NCBI RefSeq assembly: GCF_002204745.1
Contig: NZ_NIRR01000017.1
Location: forward strand, 1 to 64,000
Source: Hymenobacter amundsenii
Lineage (GTDB): Bacteria; Bacteroidota; Bacteroidia; Cytophagales; Hymenobacteraceae
Length of the DNA: 64,000 bases
Direction: 5' to 3'
Both the position numbers and the translations under genes were made by a program. The notes under the pieces were generated by a model. It did no database searches. It saw only the letters and a program-made list of their open reading frames with translations, and was not told where the DNA came from. Shown here in pieces: positions 1 through 7,388 of the stretch. Numbering within the stretch: position 1 is the first letter of the stretch; every line of letters begins with the position of its first letter.

Positions 1-100
1 TCTGGTGGCCGAAGTTGCGGCTGAAATCCACGAAGCGCACCCGCTCGTCGCGGGCGGCCAGTTGCCGGATCAAGGCCAGCGACCCGTCGTGCGAGCCATA
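1..100 (-). pseudogene. Family 2 glycosyltransferase remnant (truncated at its 5' side)
   Basis: Reading leftwards from about 100, the translation runs GSHDGSLALIRQLAA and then VRFVDFSRNFGHQ up to the window edge. This matches the stretch after the conserved DDGS motif of DPM1/GtrB-like family 2 glycosyltransferases that act on polyprenyl-phosphate carriers. The N-terminal Rossmann strand that should precede it is absent, and an in-frame TAG lies at 106-104, two codons upstream of the glycine. No start codon is available in this frame. The gene therefore looks cut by a rearrangement whose breakpoint is near 98-106, about 35 bp from the end of the curli-side lipoprotein gene. The rest lies outside the window, so an intact downstream part cannot be excluded. 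Confidence 0.6.
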
Positions 101-140
101 GCACTATGCTAGCGACCCTTTCGAGTGTGTAGGCATGGTA

Positions 141-1712
141 TTATTTCCAATCAGGCATCGTAGCCCTCTCGAATAGCCGGACCCGGTTGCGGCCGTTTAA
201 ATCGACTGTAAAAATTTCGGGTACGGACTGAGCCACGTTGTTCACCTGCACGAAGATTATCTGGGCTCCATTGGGTGAGTAGTGCGGCAGGATGTCATTG
301 AAGCCAGCAGGCTTGGTGGAGTTAGCAGTACCACTCGAACCTGACGATACATCAACCTGGCCACTACCATCGAGATTCTGCGTGAAAATATGCGCGTTAA
401 GCTGTCGGCCGGCACCGTCACTAAATGCGTCTACATCGCGGGTATATACGATGCGCTGCCCGTCGACGCTAAACGATGGGGAATCGAGGCGGCCGGGTAA
501 ATTCCCGATGAGCTGCTTGAAGTTTGATCCGTCGGCGTTGAGTAGGTAAAATTCAGAATCGTAAATGCTGACGCCCACCGTCTGCACCACAATGCGGTTT
601 CCCTGCCCTGTCCAGTCGCACTCGCGAAAATGGCGCTCGGCCGGTGCTGTGGCCAGCACCGTCAGGCCAGTGCCGTCGCGGTTGATGCGATAAAGCTTGT
701 TGTAGCTACTGTAGATCAGCTGCCCCCCATCGGGCGACCAACGATAACCAACTCCCTGGTTGAAGTAGCCATCTACTGGCTGCAACGTTATCTGCCGCGA
801 ATCGGAACCGTCGCGGTTCATGGTATAAAGTTGGAACTGACCGGTAGCGTTGGAGGTATAAGCAATCCGGTCGCGGTTAGGACTCAATTGCGGATTAGCC
901 TCTACAAAGGCCGAGGTGGTCAGACGAGTAAGCGTGGTGCCAGTCTCGTTGCTAGAATAGATGTCGGTATTACCATTTTCGGTGCGTACAAACAGGTAGC
1001 GGTTATCGGGTTGTACATCGGTCCGGAAGCTCCATAGCGGCGAGCGAACCGAACTACCACCGGCATTACGAACTGTCACCTGCCAGAAGTAGGTGGTATT
1101 GTAACTCAACTGCGTAGCCCGTACAACGGTGTCGCGGCTGTTAGTGAGCAAATTGCGGGCAGTGCCACTGGTGCCTTGGTACAACACCACATCGTAGCGT
1201 AGCGAATCACCTTTATCAGTTCCGGCCGGATGCCATCCTAGTAGCACATCGGGCCCAGGTACCGTTGCCTGATCGGCTGGAGAGGGCCGGACGGGCGCAG
1301 ATGGCGGCGTGGCCGAAAGATTTTTCTCCAGTACAATAGACACTGCGACAGCGGCTTCACTCTCCACGGTTACGGCCACCGTCACGGAGCGGTAATCGGC
1401 TTTGGAAGCCGCGATGGTCAGGCGCCCAGTAGGTACGCCCGTTAACTCAAAATTGCCTTGGGCATCGGTTGCTACTGAAGAGGTAGCGGGCGTTGTGGTA
1501 ATGGAGGCATTAGCAAGCGGCTGATTATTTCGGGCGTCGCGCACGGTACCGGTTACCTTGCCGTATAACACAGGCTCGACCGGATTGTCCTCGCAACCGG
1601 TAAGCCAGAGTGTACAGCAGGTTAAGAGCAACCACAGCGTTCGAAAGCGGATGGGAAGCAACATGGATGGAAGCATATATAATGAAAAACGAAAGTTCCT
1701 TCTATAGTACAT
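141..1712 (-). CDS. PD40 beta-propeller lipoprotein with CarboxypepD_reg-like and FN3-like domains
   Basis: Secreted lipoprotein of 523 residues. A signal peptide ends in the lipobox LTGC around residues 37-40. Next come a carboxypeptidase regulatory-like beta-sandwich (roughly 50-130, GKVTGTVRDA), a fibronectin III-like segment (roughly 140-230), and TolB/PD40-type propeller repeats to the end, seen as recurring LSPNRDRIAY, SPDGGQLIY and LNADGSNF blades. The start at 1712 is preceded by AAGGAG three bases upstream, which is unusual here because most genes lack a Shine-Dalgarno sequence; Met13 or Met17 are alternatives. It is the last gene of the curli locus, 38 bp behind the CsgH-like gene, so probably co-transcribed. 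Function is not established. A surface or periplasmic scaffold for the amyloid is one guess. Confidence 0.8.
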   Translation of the reverse strand: MYYRRNFRFSLYMLPSMLLPIRFRTLWLLLTCCTLWLTGCEDNPVEPVLYGKVTGTVRDARNNQPLANASITTTPATSSVATDAQGNFELTGVPTGRLTIAASKADYRSVTVAVTVESEAAVAVSIVLEKNLSATPPSAPVRPSPADQATVPGPDVLLGWHPAGTDKGDSLRYDVVLYQGTSGTARNLLTNSRDTVVRATQLSYNTTYFWQVTVRNAGGSSVRSPLWSFRTDVQPDNRYLFVRTENGNTDIYSSNETGTTLTRLTTSAFVEANPQLSPNRDRIAYTSNATGQFQLYTMNRDGSDSRQITLQPVDGYFNQGVGYRWSPDGGQLIYSSYNKLYRINRDGTGLTVLATAPAERHFRECDWTGQGNRIVVQTVGVSIYDSEFYLLNADGSNFKQLIGNLPGRLDSPSFSVDGQRIVYTRDVDAFSDGAGRQLNAHIFTQNLDGSGQVDVSSGSSGTANSTKPAGFNDILPHYSPNGAQIIFVQVNNVAQSVPEIFTVDLNGRNRVRLFERATMPDWK

Positions 1713-1750
1713 CGGCTCCTTGTTGCCGAACTAAGATGGTGAGCTTGAAA

Positions 1751-2134
1751 CTACTTATTCCCGGGCTCATGGCGAACAGAATCCTGCGCCAGTAAAACAT
1801 TTTGCGAATCGAAGACGCGCAGACGGCCAATGTAAGTGGTTTGGCCATCAATATTTACTTGCGTACTAGACAACACGACCGACTGACCAGCAGCCAACTC
1901 GAATTCGCCACCTTGCTGGCTCTTGGAGTGGCCACCGGAGGAATGACGCTCTACGCTCATCTCGTAGCGATAACGACCGGTAGCCCCTGCCAGACTGCTA
2001 CAGTTGCCGGTCATTTCGAGCATGTTGCCGCGGGGCGTTGCCTGCAGCCAGGCCTTACATGCCGGACTCGAAACTGCTTGGCTTACTCCAAGCAGAGCAG
2101 CCCAGCCAGCCATGAAGAGAAGGATAGTATGCAT
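1751..2134 (-). CDS. csgH: CsgH-like curli chaperone
   Basis: Small secreted protein of 127 residues with a signal peptide ending near SQA (residues 18-20). The mature part has a Cys pair (ACKAW and TGNCSS), a segment YRYEMSVERHSSGG, then SKSQQGGEFELAAG and a final beta hairpin. This order resembles CsgH, a periplasmic immunoglobulin-like inhibitor that keeps curlin subunits from polymerising too early. Position between the curlin genes and the PD40 lipoprotein supports the role. The family call rests on pattern recognition, not on an alignment. Confidence 0.6.
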   Translation of the reverse strand: MHTILLFMAGWAALLGVSQAVSSPACKAWLQATPRGNMLEMTGNCSSLAGATGRYRYEMSVERHSSGGHSKSQQGGEFELAAGQSVVLSSTQVNIDGQTTYIGRLRVFDSQNVLLAQDSVRHEPGNK

Positions 2135-2160
2135 ACCTCTTTATTGTTTTTTACGATTGT

Positions 2161-2168
2161 CAAATATA
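2161..2168 (-). promoter_or_regulatory. Candidate -7 box (TATATTTG) before csgH-like gene
   Basis: The minus strand reads TATATTTG, an exact match to the Bacteroidota -7 consensus TAnnTTTG, 27 bp before the csgH-like ATG. No TTG stands at the ideal 19-20 bp spacing (the nearest is 14 bp away), so this may be a weak or secondary start site behind the terminator at 2234-2283. Confidence 0.4.
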
Positions 2169-2233
2169 CCTTTTTCCAGAAACAAGCTGCTATGTAAATT
2201 TAATTATTTGACGAATTATTATAGTTGATAACC

Positions 2234-2283
2234 TAAACGCACAAACACCCGCCACTTCCGGAGGGCGGGTGTTTGTGCGTTTA
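2234..2283 (-). terminator. Strong hairpin terminator after the second curlin gene
   Basis: A 20-bp perfect inverted repeat (2234-2253 with 2264-2283) encloses a 10-nt loop. It lies directly downstream of the curlin-repeat gene ending at 2316. The stem is GC-rich in its centre and bounded by TAAA/TTTA. It should separate curlin transcription from the csgH-like gene. Confidence 0.75.
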
Positions 2284-2315
2284 AGACAACCGGTAAGTGG
2301 TAGCCAACGGAGATA

Positions 2316-2915
2316 CTACTGACCGATGCGGCCGTTCTGAATAGAGAGTTGAATGCCATTGCCGCGCATCTCTACCTCATAACGCGGAGGAGCCAACGAC
2401 TCAGTACCAGTTTGCCGGAGTTGGTTGTTGTTACCAAGCTGAGTCAGCTTGAAATCGGTCTGGTTGGTCGCCACATCGCGCACGAGGCGGTTGTCGTTGC
2501 CAATCTGGTTCAGCTTGGTCGTGTTGTTGTCGCCACTTACCTTGCTGGTTGCTTGGTTACGTTGTCCAAATTGGTTGATAGTAGTAGTATTGCCACTACC
2601 CTTCTGAACAAGTACTGCTTCATTGGACAAACCTACCTGCGTAATATATGCTTGGTTGGCAATATTGCCGGGGTTATCCTGCTGGGCCTGGGCCTTGTTG
2701 AGGTTACCCAACTGCACCAGTTTTGCCAGGTTACGGGTACTAGTCAGCGAAGGAGCCAGAGACTGGTCGCCTACTAGCAGGCCAAAGTCTTCGACTAAGC
2801 GCTGGGAGCTGCTACCGGCCTCGCTCAGGCCCTGCTGCTGCGCCTGCGCCATATTAGCCCAACTTAGCAGCCAGACAAACAGGCTGAGAGATGCAAAAAA
2901 ACGGAACTGTTTCAT
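2316..2915 (-). CDS. Curlin-repeat protein (CsgB/CsgA-type)
   Basis: 199-residue secreted protein with a signal peptide ending AQA (residues 23-25). From about residue 70 to 170 it shows curlin-like strand-loop repeats of the form N-x-A-x-x-x-Q-x-G-x-x-N, for example LVQKGSGN, TINQFGQRN, KLNQIGNDN and KLTQLGNNN. A non-repetitive tail rich in charged and aromatic residues (PPRYEVEMRGNG) follows, which the larger curlin lacks. Together with its smaller size this suggests the nucleator or a cap (CsgB-like), but the assignment of nucleator versus major subunit is inference. It lies between two hairpins (2234-2283 and 2972-3010), so it may be an independently controlled transcript. Confidence 0.8.
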   Translation of the reverse strand: MKQFRFFASLSLFVWLLSWANMAQAQQQGLSEAGSSSQRLVEDFGLLVGDQSLAPSLTSTRNLAKLVQLGNLNKAQAQQDNPGNIANQAYITQVGLSNEAVLVQKGSGNTTTINQFGQRNQATSKVSGDNNTTKLNQIGNDNRLVRDVATNQTDFKLTQLGNNNQLRQTGTESLAPPRYEVEMRGNGIQLSIQNGRIGQ

Positions 2916-2971
2916 AGTTTGGGAAATTATGCAAAGTTCTATAGATGACCTGCTAAGCAGTAAATGGCATT

Positions 2972-3010
2972 GGCCGGGCTCTTCTCTCCGGCGAGAAAAG
3001 AGGCCCGGCC
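2972..3010 (-). terminator. Hairpin terminator after the first curlin gene
   Basis: GGCCGGGC (2972-2979) pairs with GCCCGGCC (3003-3010), and the stem extends inwards with the CT-rich and GA-rich arms. It lies between the two curlin genes and probably attenuates read-through from the larger to the smaller one. Confidence 0.6.
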
Positions 3011-3053
3011 GCCACTACTTGCTGTGCAGGCTTACTTTGCTATACCCGGAGGC

Positions 3054-3812
3054 CTAGCGACGGTTCTGCATTACCAGTGCCTGGTTGCCGTTGCCACCCT
3101 GCTCAATGCAGCTACGCTGACCGCTGATGGTAGAAGCTACGTTGGCTGTACCACCCTGCAAAGTTACCGCAGTGTTGTCGTTACCGATCTGCATCTGGGT
3201 GGCGGCACTGCCATTCACACGCTGGAAGATACGGCCGCTGTTGCGGAGGCCATTCTGATCCTGAGAGGCAATGTTTCTATCGCCATACGTTTTGATGTCG
3301 GCATCATTCGATTCGCCATTCTGGCGCTGCTGGGCGAGGTTGTCGTCCCCGTTTCGGGAGTCAAAGGCCAATCCAATCACCTGGTCAACGTTGATTCCCG
3401 CTCTGTTGCTATTACCAGTCTGGATCTGGAGCGTGGTGTTCCGATTACCATATACAAGAGCCTGAGCTTGGTTGCCATTACCAGTCTGCACCTGCAGACC
3501 GTAGTTATTGCTGCCTTCCAACTGAGAGAGCGAAGCACGGTTGCCTGAACCAGACTGGTCAACTACTGCACGATTGTTATCACCACGGTTAATACCGGAA
3601 CCACCCTGTATCACTACTGAGCAGTTATCGATGGCCGCAAGAGCAGGCGTGCCATTAGGGTTGCTCTGGTTGGCATCACGAGTTGTGGGTGCGACAGGTT
3701 CGCAGCCCTGGCAGGCGTTTACTGCACGGAAGGAGTCGCGGGTGCCCGTCTGGGCGTAGGCCGAACTGGCGAAGAGAACGGCAGCAGCGACGAGTAGTTG
3801 TACTTTTTTCAT
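3054..3812 (-). CDS. Curlin-repeat amyloid subunit (CsgA-type), cysteine-containing
   Basis: 252-residue secreted protein with a signal peptide ending AYA (residues 18-20). Residues from about 70 to the end are curlin-like repeats (VVDQSGSGNRA, LQVQTGNGNQA, LQIQTGNSNRA, MQIGNDNTA), consistent with stacked strand-loop-strand units of an extracellular amyloid fibre. It is unusual in carrying cysteines: a CxxC near residue 34, one in IDNCSVV and one in QRSCIEQG close to the C-terminus. The canonical E. coli CsgA has none. It is the larger curlin of the locus and has its own promoter at 3918-3947, so it is the likely major subunit. Confidence 0.82.
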   Translation of the reverse strand: MKKVQLLVAAAVLFASSAYAQTGTRDSFRAVNACQGCEPVAPTTRDANQSNPNGTPALAAIDNCSVVIQGGSGINRGDNNRAVVDQSGSGNRASLSQLEGSNNYGLQVQTGNGNQAQALVYGNRNTTLQIQTGNSNRAGINVDQVIGLAFDSRNGDDNLAQQRQNGESNDADIKTYGDRNIASQDQNGLRNSGRIFQRVNGSAATQMQIGNDNTAVTLQGGTANVASTISGQRSCIEQGGNGNQALVMQNRR

Positions 3813-3917
3813 GATGATAGAAAAAAAAGGTGGGGAAATAAATGAACATCTCAGACAAATGGAAAAGCTATCAGGGTACTATTCCCTTTTCGCATTATCC
3901 TTGCCCTTTGATTGAGA

Positions 3918-3947
3918 CAAATATAAATGAGAATAATTAAGTATCAA
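3918..3947 (-). promoter_or_regulatory. Bacteroidota-type promoter of the major curlin gene
   Basis: On the minus strand TTG (3947-3945) is followed after 19 bp by TATATTTG (3925-3918), fitting the Bacteroidota primary-sigma consensus TTG-N19/20-TAnnTTTG. The predicted start lies about 100 nt upstream of the curlin ATG, leaving a long untranslated leader. Confidence 0.65.
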
Positions 3948-4285
3948 GCACCTATTATCATTTTTTTATTATAATTTTCAATGGTAATATTACAATTCTA
4001 ATCCCAATACCTTAGTTACCATACATAACTACCTCACTATCAGTACGAAAATTAACAAAGTATAACATAATTATTTTTTAATTGTCCTTTTTATATACAT
4101 ATTCTGTCATCAAAGGTTGACCCAGAACTCTGGGCATCTCTGCAACTCTTTTAATATCAATATATTACCCGTAAAAACCAGTAACTGCATAGGCTGTGAG
4201 TCAGGCAACTTAGAGCCCCAGGGAGATGATATTAAACACTTGGCATCATCGCTACGCATGTTGCGCAAGACAACGGATAAAGCCG

Positions 4286-4329
4286 ATGCCCCACAACGGC
4301 CACCTCGTAAGGGCTTTGCTGTGGGGCAT
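4286..4329 (-). terminator. Hairpin downstream of csgG
   Basis: ATGCCCCACA (4286-4295) pairs perfectly with TGTGGGGCAT (4320-4329) around a 24-nt loop, 115 bp after the csgG stop. No clear T-run follows on the minus strand, so termination is likely but not certain. Confidence 0.45.
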
Positions 4330-4444
4330 TAGCTGAACTAAGGCTCTTGTATGCTGCTTATGTGCGCTTGTACGTCCGCACGTTACTCAGTGGCTTATGT
4401 TGGGTTTATGCGCCCGTAATGATGTTACAAAGCCTTACTGGCAG

Positions 4445-5863
4445 TTACTTAACCGTTGGCTTAGGACGACGGGCACTGAGTTGATACGTAATGCCAATAC
4501 GGGCTCCAACGGTATTATCGTTGTAGCGTCCGGCATCAGCGCCATCAATATCGTCGCGCAGGAACAAGCGGCTATCCACTCCTCCAAACATACTCCAGTT
4601 CACGCTGAATCGGTATTCGAGACCGGCCCCGGCTGAAACATGCGGTGTAAATCGCCTGGAAGCTTGCACCGTAGATTGGCTTTTGCTACTAGTGGTTATA
4701 CCGCCACCCAGTTGCAGATAAGGTGTAAAGCGGTCGGTGGGTAGCATGCGCATCATTACGCCGGCTTCGGTGAAGTAGAACTTCTGGTCGAAGAACTGGC
4801 GGGCAGCCAGCCGGCTTTGCCCAATGGCAAAGTAAGGGTTCAAGAATCCCCCAGCGGGCTGATAGGCTACCTGGAGCTGGGTAATGGCGGTGGTACGAGG
4901 CGAGGCGAAGTCGCCAGCATAACGCTGACCACCAGCTGAAATAGTGGCCAGCAGGCCCTTCTCGCGGTTGAGCACCTGCCGTCCCAACACGTCATAGAAC
5001 TTGCCATACTCCCGCTCGCCTACATACCGCATCATTTTAGGGCCGGTAGCTTCGGCCGAATCTCGGGGTAGCCAGAGCCGATCCTGAATGCCTTCGTATA
5101 TAAGGGCTTGTACAGCTTTTTCGATGGCTTCTTTGATAGCCATTTCGCTGGGCTCATTATAGGTGAAGCCTGTTTCGGCTTCCATCAGGCGCTTGAAGCT
5201 AACGAAGCGGAATAAGCTGCCCTGAATCTGCTGGGAGAGAATGGTTTTGGAGGTATATACGGTTCGCAGAATGCGGCCATTACTGGTGCTAATGGCTCGC
5301 AGATATACCGTTACACGGTCTTGGCGGTACTGGCCCGATGCTCCGGTACCAAAATAGCGCAGCCCTGCTCCACCGGTAAGCATATTCGCATCATAGGAAA
5401 TAATACCGCCCTCCAACATCACGCCCGCAAATAGTAGGGGCGGTAACACGGGCTGCTTCACGCCGGTCTGCTCGGTAAACTCGGCCCGGGTAGACCGGAT
5501 AATTTTGCGCTCATTGAGCAGATTACCCAAGTTTTCGCGCTCGATGGGGTCGAACCAGCCCGATTCTTCGAGGGCCCGCAGCAGAATAGTGGTTGTGCCT
5601 TGGGTAATGGCCGTTGAGAAACTGGAGCCGTTGATTTGGGGCTTATACTGGCCGGTCTGGTCGCGAAACTTATACACCGCTACCACTGTGCGCGACTTCG
5701 GCGCAGGCAAGTTGCGCATATCGGCATTACCATCCACCTCGGCCCCCAGCCGGGCCCGCTCGGGGCCAAAGGGCTGATGAAAATAAGGGCTGCAGGCGGC
5801 CAGCAGTAACCCAATCAGTAAGCACCCTATATAAGTGTAGGGGCGCACAGTAGCAGTATTCAT
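4445..5863 (-). CDS. csgG: Curli export channel CsgG with C-terminal barrel-like extension
   Basis: Outer-membrane lipoprotein that forms the curlin secretion pore. A signal peptide ends at the lipobox LLAAC (Cys24). The CsgG domain spans about 50-290, with VYKFRDQTGQYK, ALEESGWFDPIERENL and the NLLNERKIIRST segment typical of the family. E. coli CsgG is about 277 residues; this protein has 472. The extra 180 or so residues (from about 300) alternate in the pattern of outer-membrane beta-barrel strands (YAGDFASPRTTAI, YFAIGQSRLAAR, FTPYLQLGGGI) and end in a strand-like segment. It is the third gene of csgE-csgF-csgG, 110 bp behind csgF. The role of the extension is unknown; extra sealing or anchoring of the pore is possible. 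Confidence 0.9.
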   Translation of the reverse strand: MNTATVRPYTYIGCLLIGLLLAACSPYFHQPFGPERARLGAEVDGNADMRNLPAPKSRTVVAVYKFRDQTGQYKPQINGSSFSTAITQGTTTILLRALEESGWFDPIERENLGNLLNERKIIRSTRAEFTEQTGVKQPVLPPLLFAGVMLEGGIISYDANMLTGGAGLRYFGTGASGQYRQDRVTVYLRAISTSNGRILRTVYTSKTILSQQIQGSLFRFVSFKRLMEAETGFTYNEPSEMAIKEAIEKAVQALIYEGIQDRLWLPRDSAEATGPKMMRYVGEREYGKFYDVLGRQVLNREKGLLATISAGGQRYAGDFASPRTTAITQLQVAYQPAGGFLNPYFAIGQSRLAARQFFDQKFYFTEAGVMMRMLPTDRFTPYLQLGGGITTSSKSQSTVQASRRFTPHVSAGAGLEYRFSVNWSMFGGVDSRLFLRDDIDGADAGRYNDNTVGARIGITYQLSARRPKPTVK

Positions 5864-5973
5864 AGAGAGAGACAGCGACTATTGTCGGAGGGAAAGGAAT
5901 AGCAGAAACACGCAAGCGCATACGGTACCGATGGCAACACCCACAGGCTCAGGGCCGGCACTACATCAGCCTG

Positions 5974-6399
5974 CTAAGGCAGATTGGGAATTGTAACGGT
6001 GGTCTGGTTGCCAGTGGCAGGGTCGGAAATAACGATGACGACTCCATTCGAGCCGGGCGTTACCTGAATCTGGTAGCCGCCCACCGAGTAGTTGCCGGCC
6101 CGCACCGTGCCCTTGCCAAACTGGTCGGTGATAAAGCGGTCGGTGAGTTGGCTCAGAATCTGGCGATTGAGATTGGTAGCGAATGCAGTAAGCGGATCTT
6201 CGACGGCTTGGGCCCGAGCAGCATCCGGATCTTTATAAGTGTCTTGAGCTGAGGCTGAGCTAAGCAGCGAAGAATAATTGAACGTATTGCCTCCAAAGTT
6301 AGGATTGACCGGCTCGTAGATAAAATCCTGCGCGGTGGCAGCCGGTGCAGACACCAAGGCCAGCAACAGGGCGAAAACTGAATAGTAGAGATAATTCAT
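5974..6399 (-). CDS. csgF: Curli assembly protein CsgF
   Basis: 141-residue secreted protein with a signal peptide ending ATA. The mature N-terminus contains the CsgF hallmark NPNFGGN followed by FNYSSLLSSA, the region known in E. coli to plug the CsgG pore and to link secretion to surface nucleation. The C-terminal half is a small beta domain ending TVTIPNLP. The start at 6399 (MNYLYY) is chosen over a frame opening nine codons earlier because it gives a clean signal peptide. It lies between csgE and csgG, as in a curli export operon. Confidence 0.88.
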   Translation of the reverse strand: MNYLYYSVFALLLALVSAPAATAQDFIYEPVNPNFGGNTFNYSSLLSSASAQDTYKDPDAARAQAVEDPLTAFATNLNRQILSQLTDRFITDQFGKGTVRAGNYSVGGYQIQVTPGSNGVVIVISDPATGNQTTVTIPNLP

Positions 6400-6440
6400 G
6401 GCGAAGCAGGTTGAGGTCGGAAACACGCGTGCAAATGCAA

Positions 6441-7067
6441 TTAATAGACTTCCAGGGGCTGGCTATTGCCTTGTTCCAGCTCGTTGCCCAAGCGGTTATT
6501 TTCGATGAGATGTTGCGTTACCGTACCAACAGCTTCGCTGGCAGCAGCTTCAATGTATTCCTCATTCGGCTGGAGCGGCATTTCCAGCACATCGGTATTG
6601 TTGACGGCTACCGTGACAAGGATACTAGTACCCCGGGCTGGTTTTTCGGTAATGGTGACCAAATAGTCGCCCGAGCCTGCGGGTGCTTCAAACGTGCTGA
6701 AAAACTGGCTGTAAAAGTCGCGCCCTAGCTTGCTGATGGTCTGGTCAACGACCAAGCCGTCTATTTCAAATCCACGCTGAAGCTTCTCGGTATTGGCCGA
6801 ATCGGCAGTAGCTGCCAACAGCAACCGCAAGGCTTCCTCCAACTGCTTTGGTGACAATGGATTAGCCTTCGCCTCCTGCGTAGGGATGGTGGTTTTGTTA
6901 GGAGCCTTATCTCGAACCGGCACCCGCTTTTCCCCCTGAGCCCAGCTTACCTGGGTGAGCAATAACATCCCCAGCAGACATCCTAATCGGATGAGCATTA
7001 ACCGCGTCGGATTTTTGGCTAGTGCCAACCGCTGCGCCAGAAACTGCCCCCAACTGGTTGTCATCAT
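6441..7067 (-). CDS. csgE: Curli secretion adaptor CsgE
   Basis: Periplasmic protein that caps CsgG and selects curlin for export. After a signal sequence ending SWAQ and a linker rich in lysine and proline, the CsgE domain begins near residue 100: FEIDGLVVDQTISKLGRDFY, then an F-rich strand, YLVTITEKPARG and a C-terminal ...YIEAAASEAVGTV helix. The given start makes a 208-residue protein with a long positively charged leader. Met24 (6998) would give a more typical signal peptide and is a real alternative. First gene of the csgEFG run; only 41 bp separate its stop from the csgF ATG. Confidence 0.87.
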   Translation of the reverse strand: MMTTSWGQFLAQRLALAKNPTRLMLIRLGCLLGMLLLTQVSWAQGEKRVPVRDKAPNKTTIPTQEAKANPLSPKQLEEALRLLLAATADSANTEKLQRGFEIDGLVVDQTISKLGRDFYSQFFSTFEAPAGSGDYLVTITEKPARGTSILVTVAVNNTDVLEMPLQPNEEYIEAAASEAVGTVTQHLIENNRLGNELEQGNSQPLEVY

Positions 7068-7388
7068 GATTGGAGTGGTGAAGGAGGTTTGTGCAGGAAG
7101 GTATTCGTCTACCTGAAGTAATGATTCGACGGCATAAATGTAATTATTTAATCAAAAAATACAAATAATAGCATGTATTTCTACTTAAATCATTCTTGAC
7201 TTATTACCATTCAAGGCTTAAATCAATAGTGTAATACACTATCATATAGCAACTTATACAATTAAGCACATATTTCATAAGGCTCCTAAATCCCATTTTA
7301 CCATCTGAGAAGACAATGAAAACCCACCCTACCGAGGAATGAGCTCGGTAAGCCGGGGTGCCACACCTGCCGTTTATCACGCAAAAGG
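7068..7388. other. Intergenic region upstream of csgE
   Basis: 321 bp, A+T-rich over 7130-7320. It should carry the csgEFG promoter. No exact TTG/TAnnTTTG pair was found on the minus strand; the closest is a TATTATTTG at 7170-7162 with one extra spacer base. A short palindrome AGTGTAATACACT lies at about 7228-7240 and could be a protein site. The murI terminator is at the right end. Confidence 0.4.
7325..7360 (-). terminator. Hairpin after murI
   Basis: TACCGAG (7330-7336) pairs with CTCGGTA (7344-7350), with an outer CACCC/GGGGTG pairing. It lies 29 bp downstream of the murI stop on the minus strand. Confidence 0.5.

Larger units (their letters stand above)
3813..4444. other. A+T-rich intergenic region between csgG and the curlin genes
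   Basis: A 632-bp spacer that is far richer in A and T than its surroundings. It holds the curlin promoter (3918-3947) and, near csgG, a hairpin at 4286-4329. A 71-codon open frame on the plus strand has no recognisable content. Regulatory protein sites are plausible here, as in other curli loci, but none can be named from sequence alone. Confidence 0.6.

Noticed and set aside
4117..4332. Possible 71-residue protein in the csgG-curlin spacer.
   Set aside because: No homology, no promoter or ribosome-binding context, and it overlaps a hairpin likely to be a terminator.
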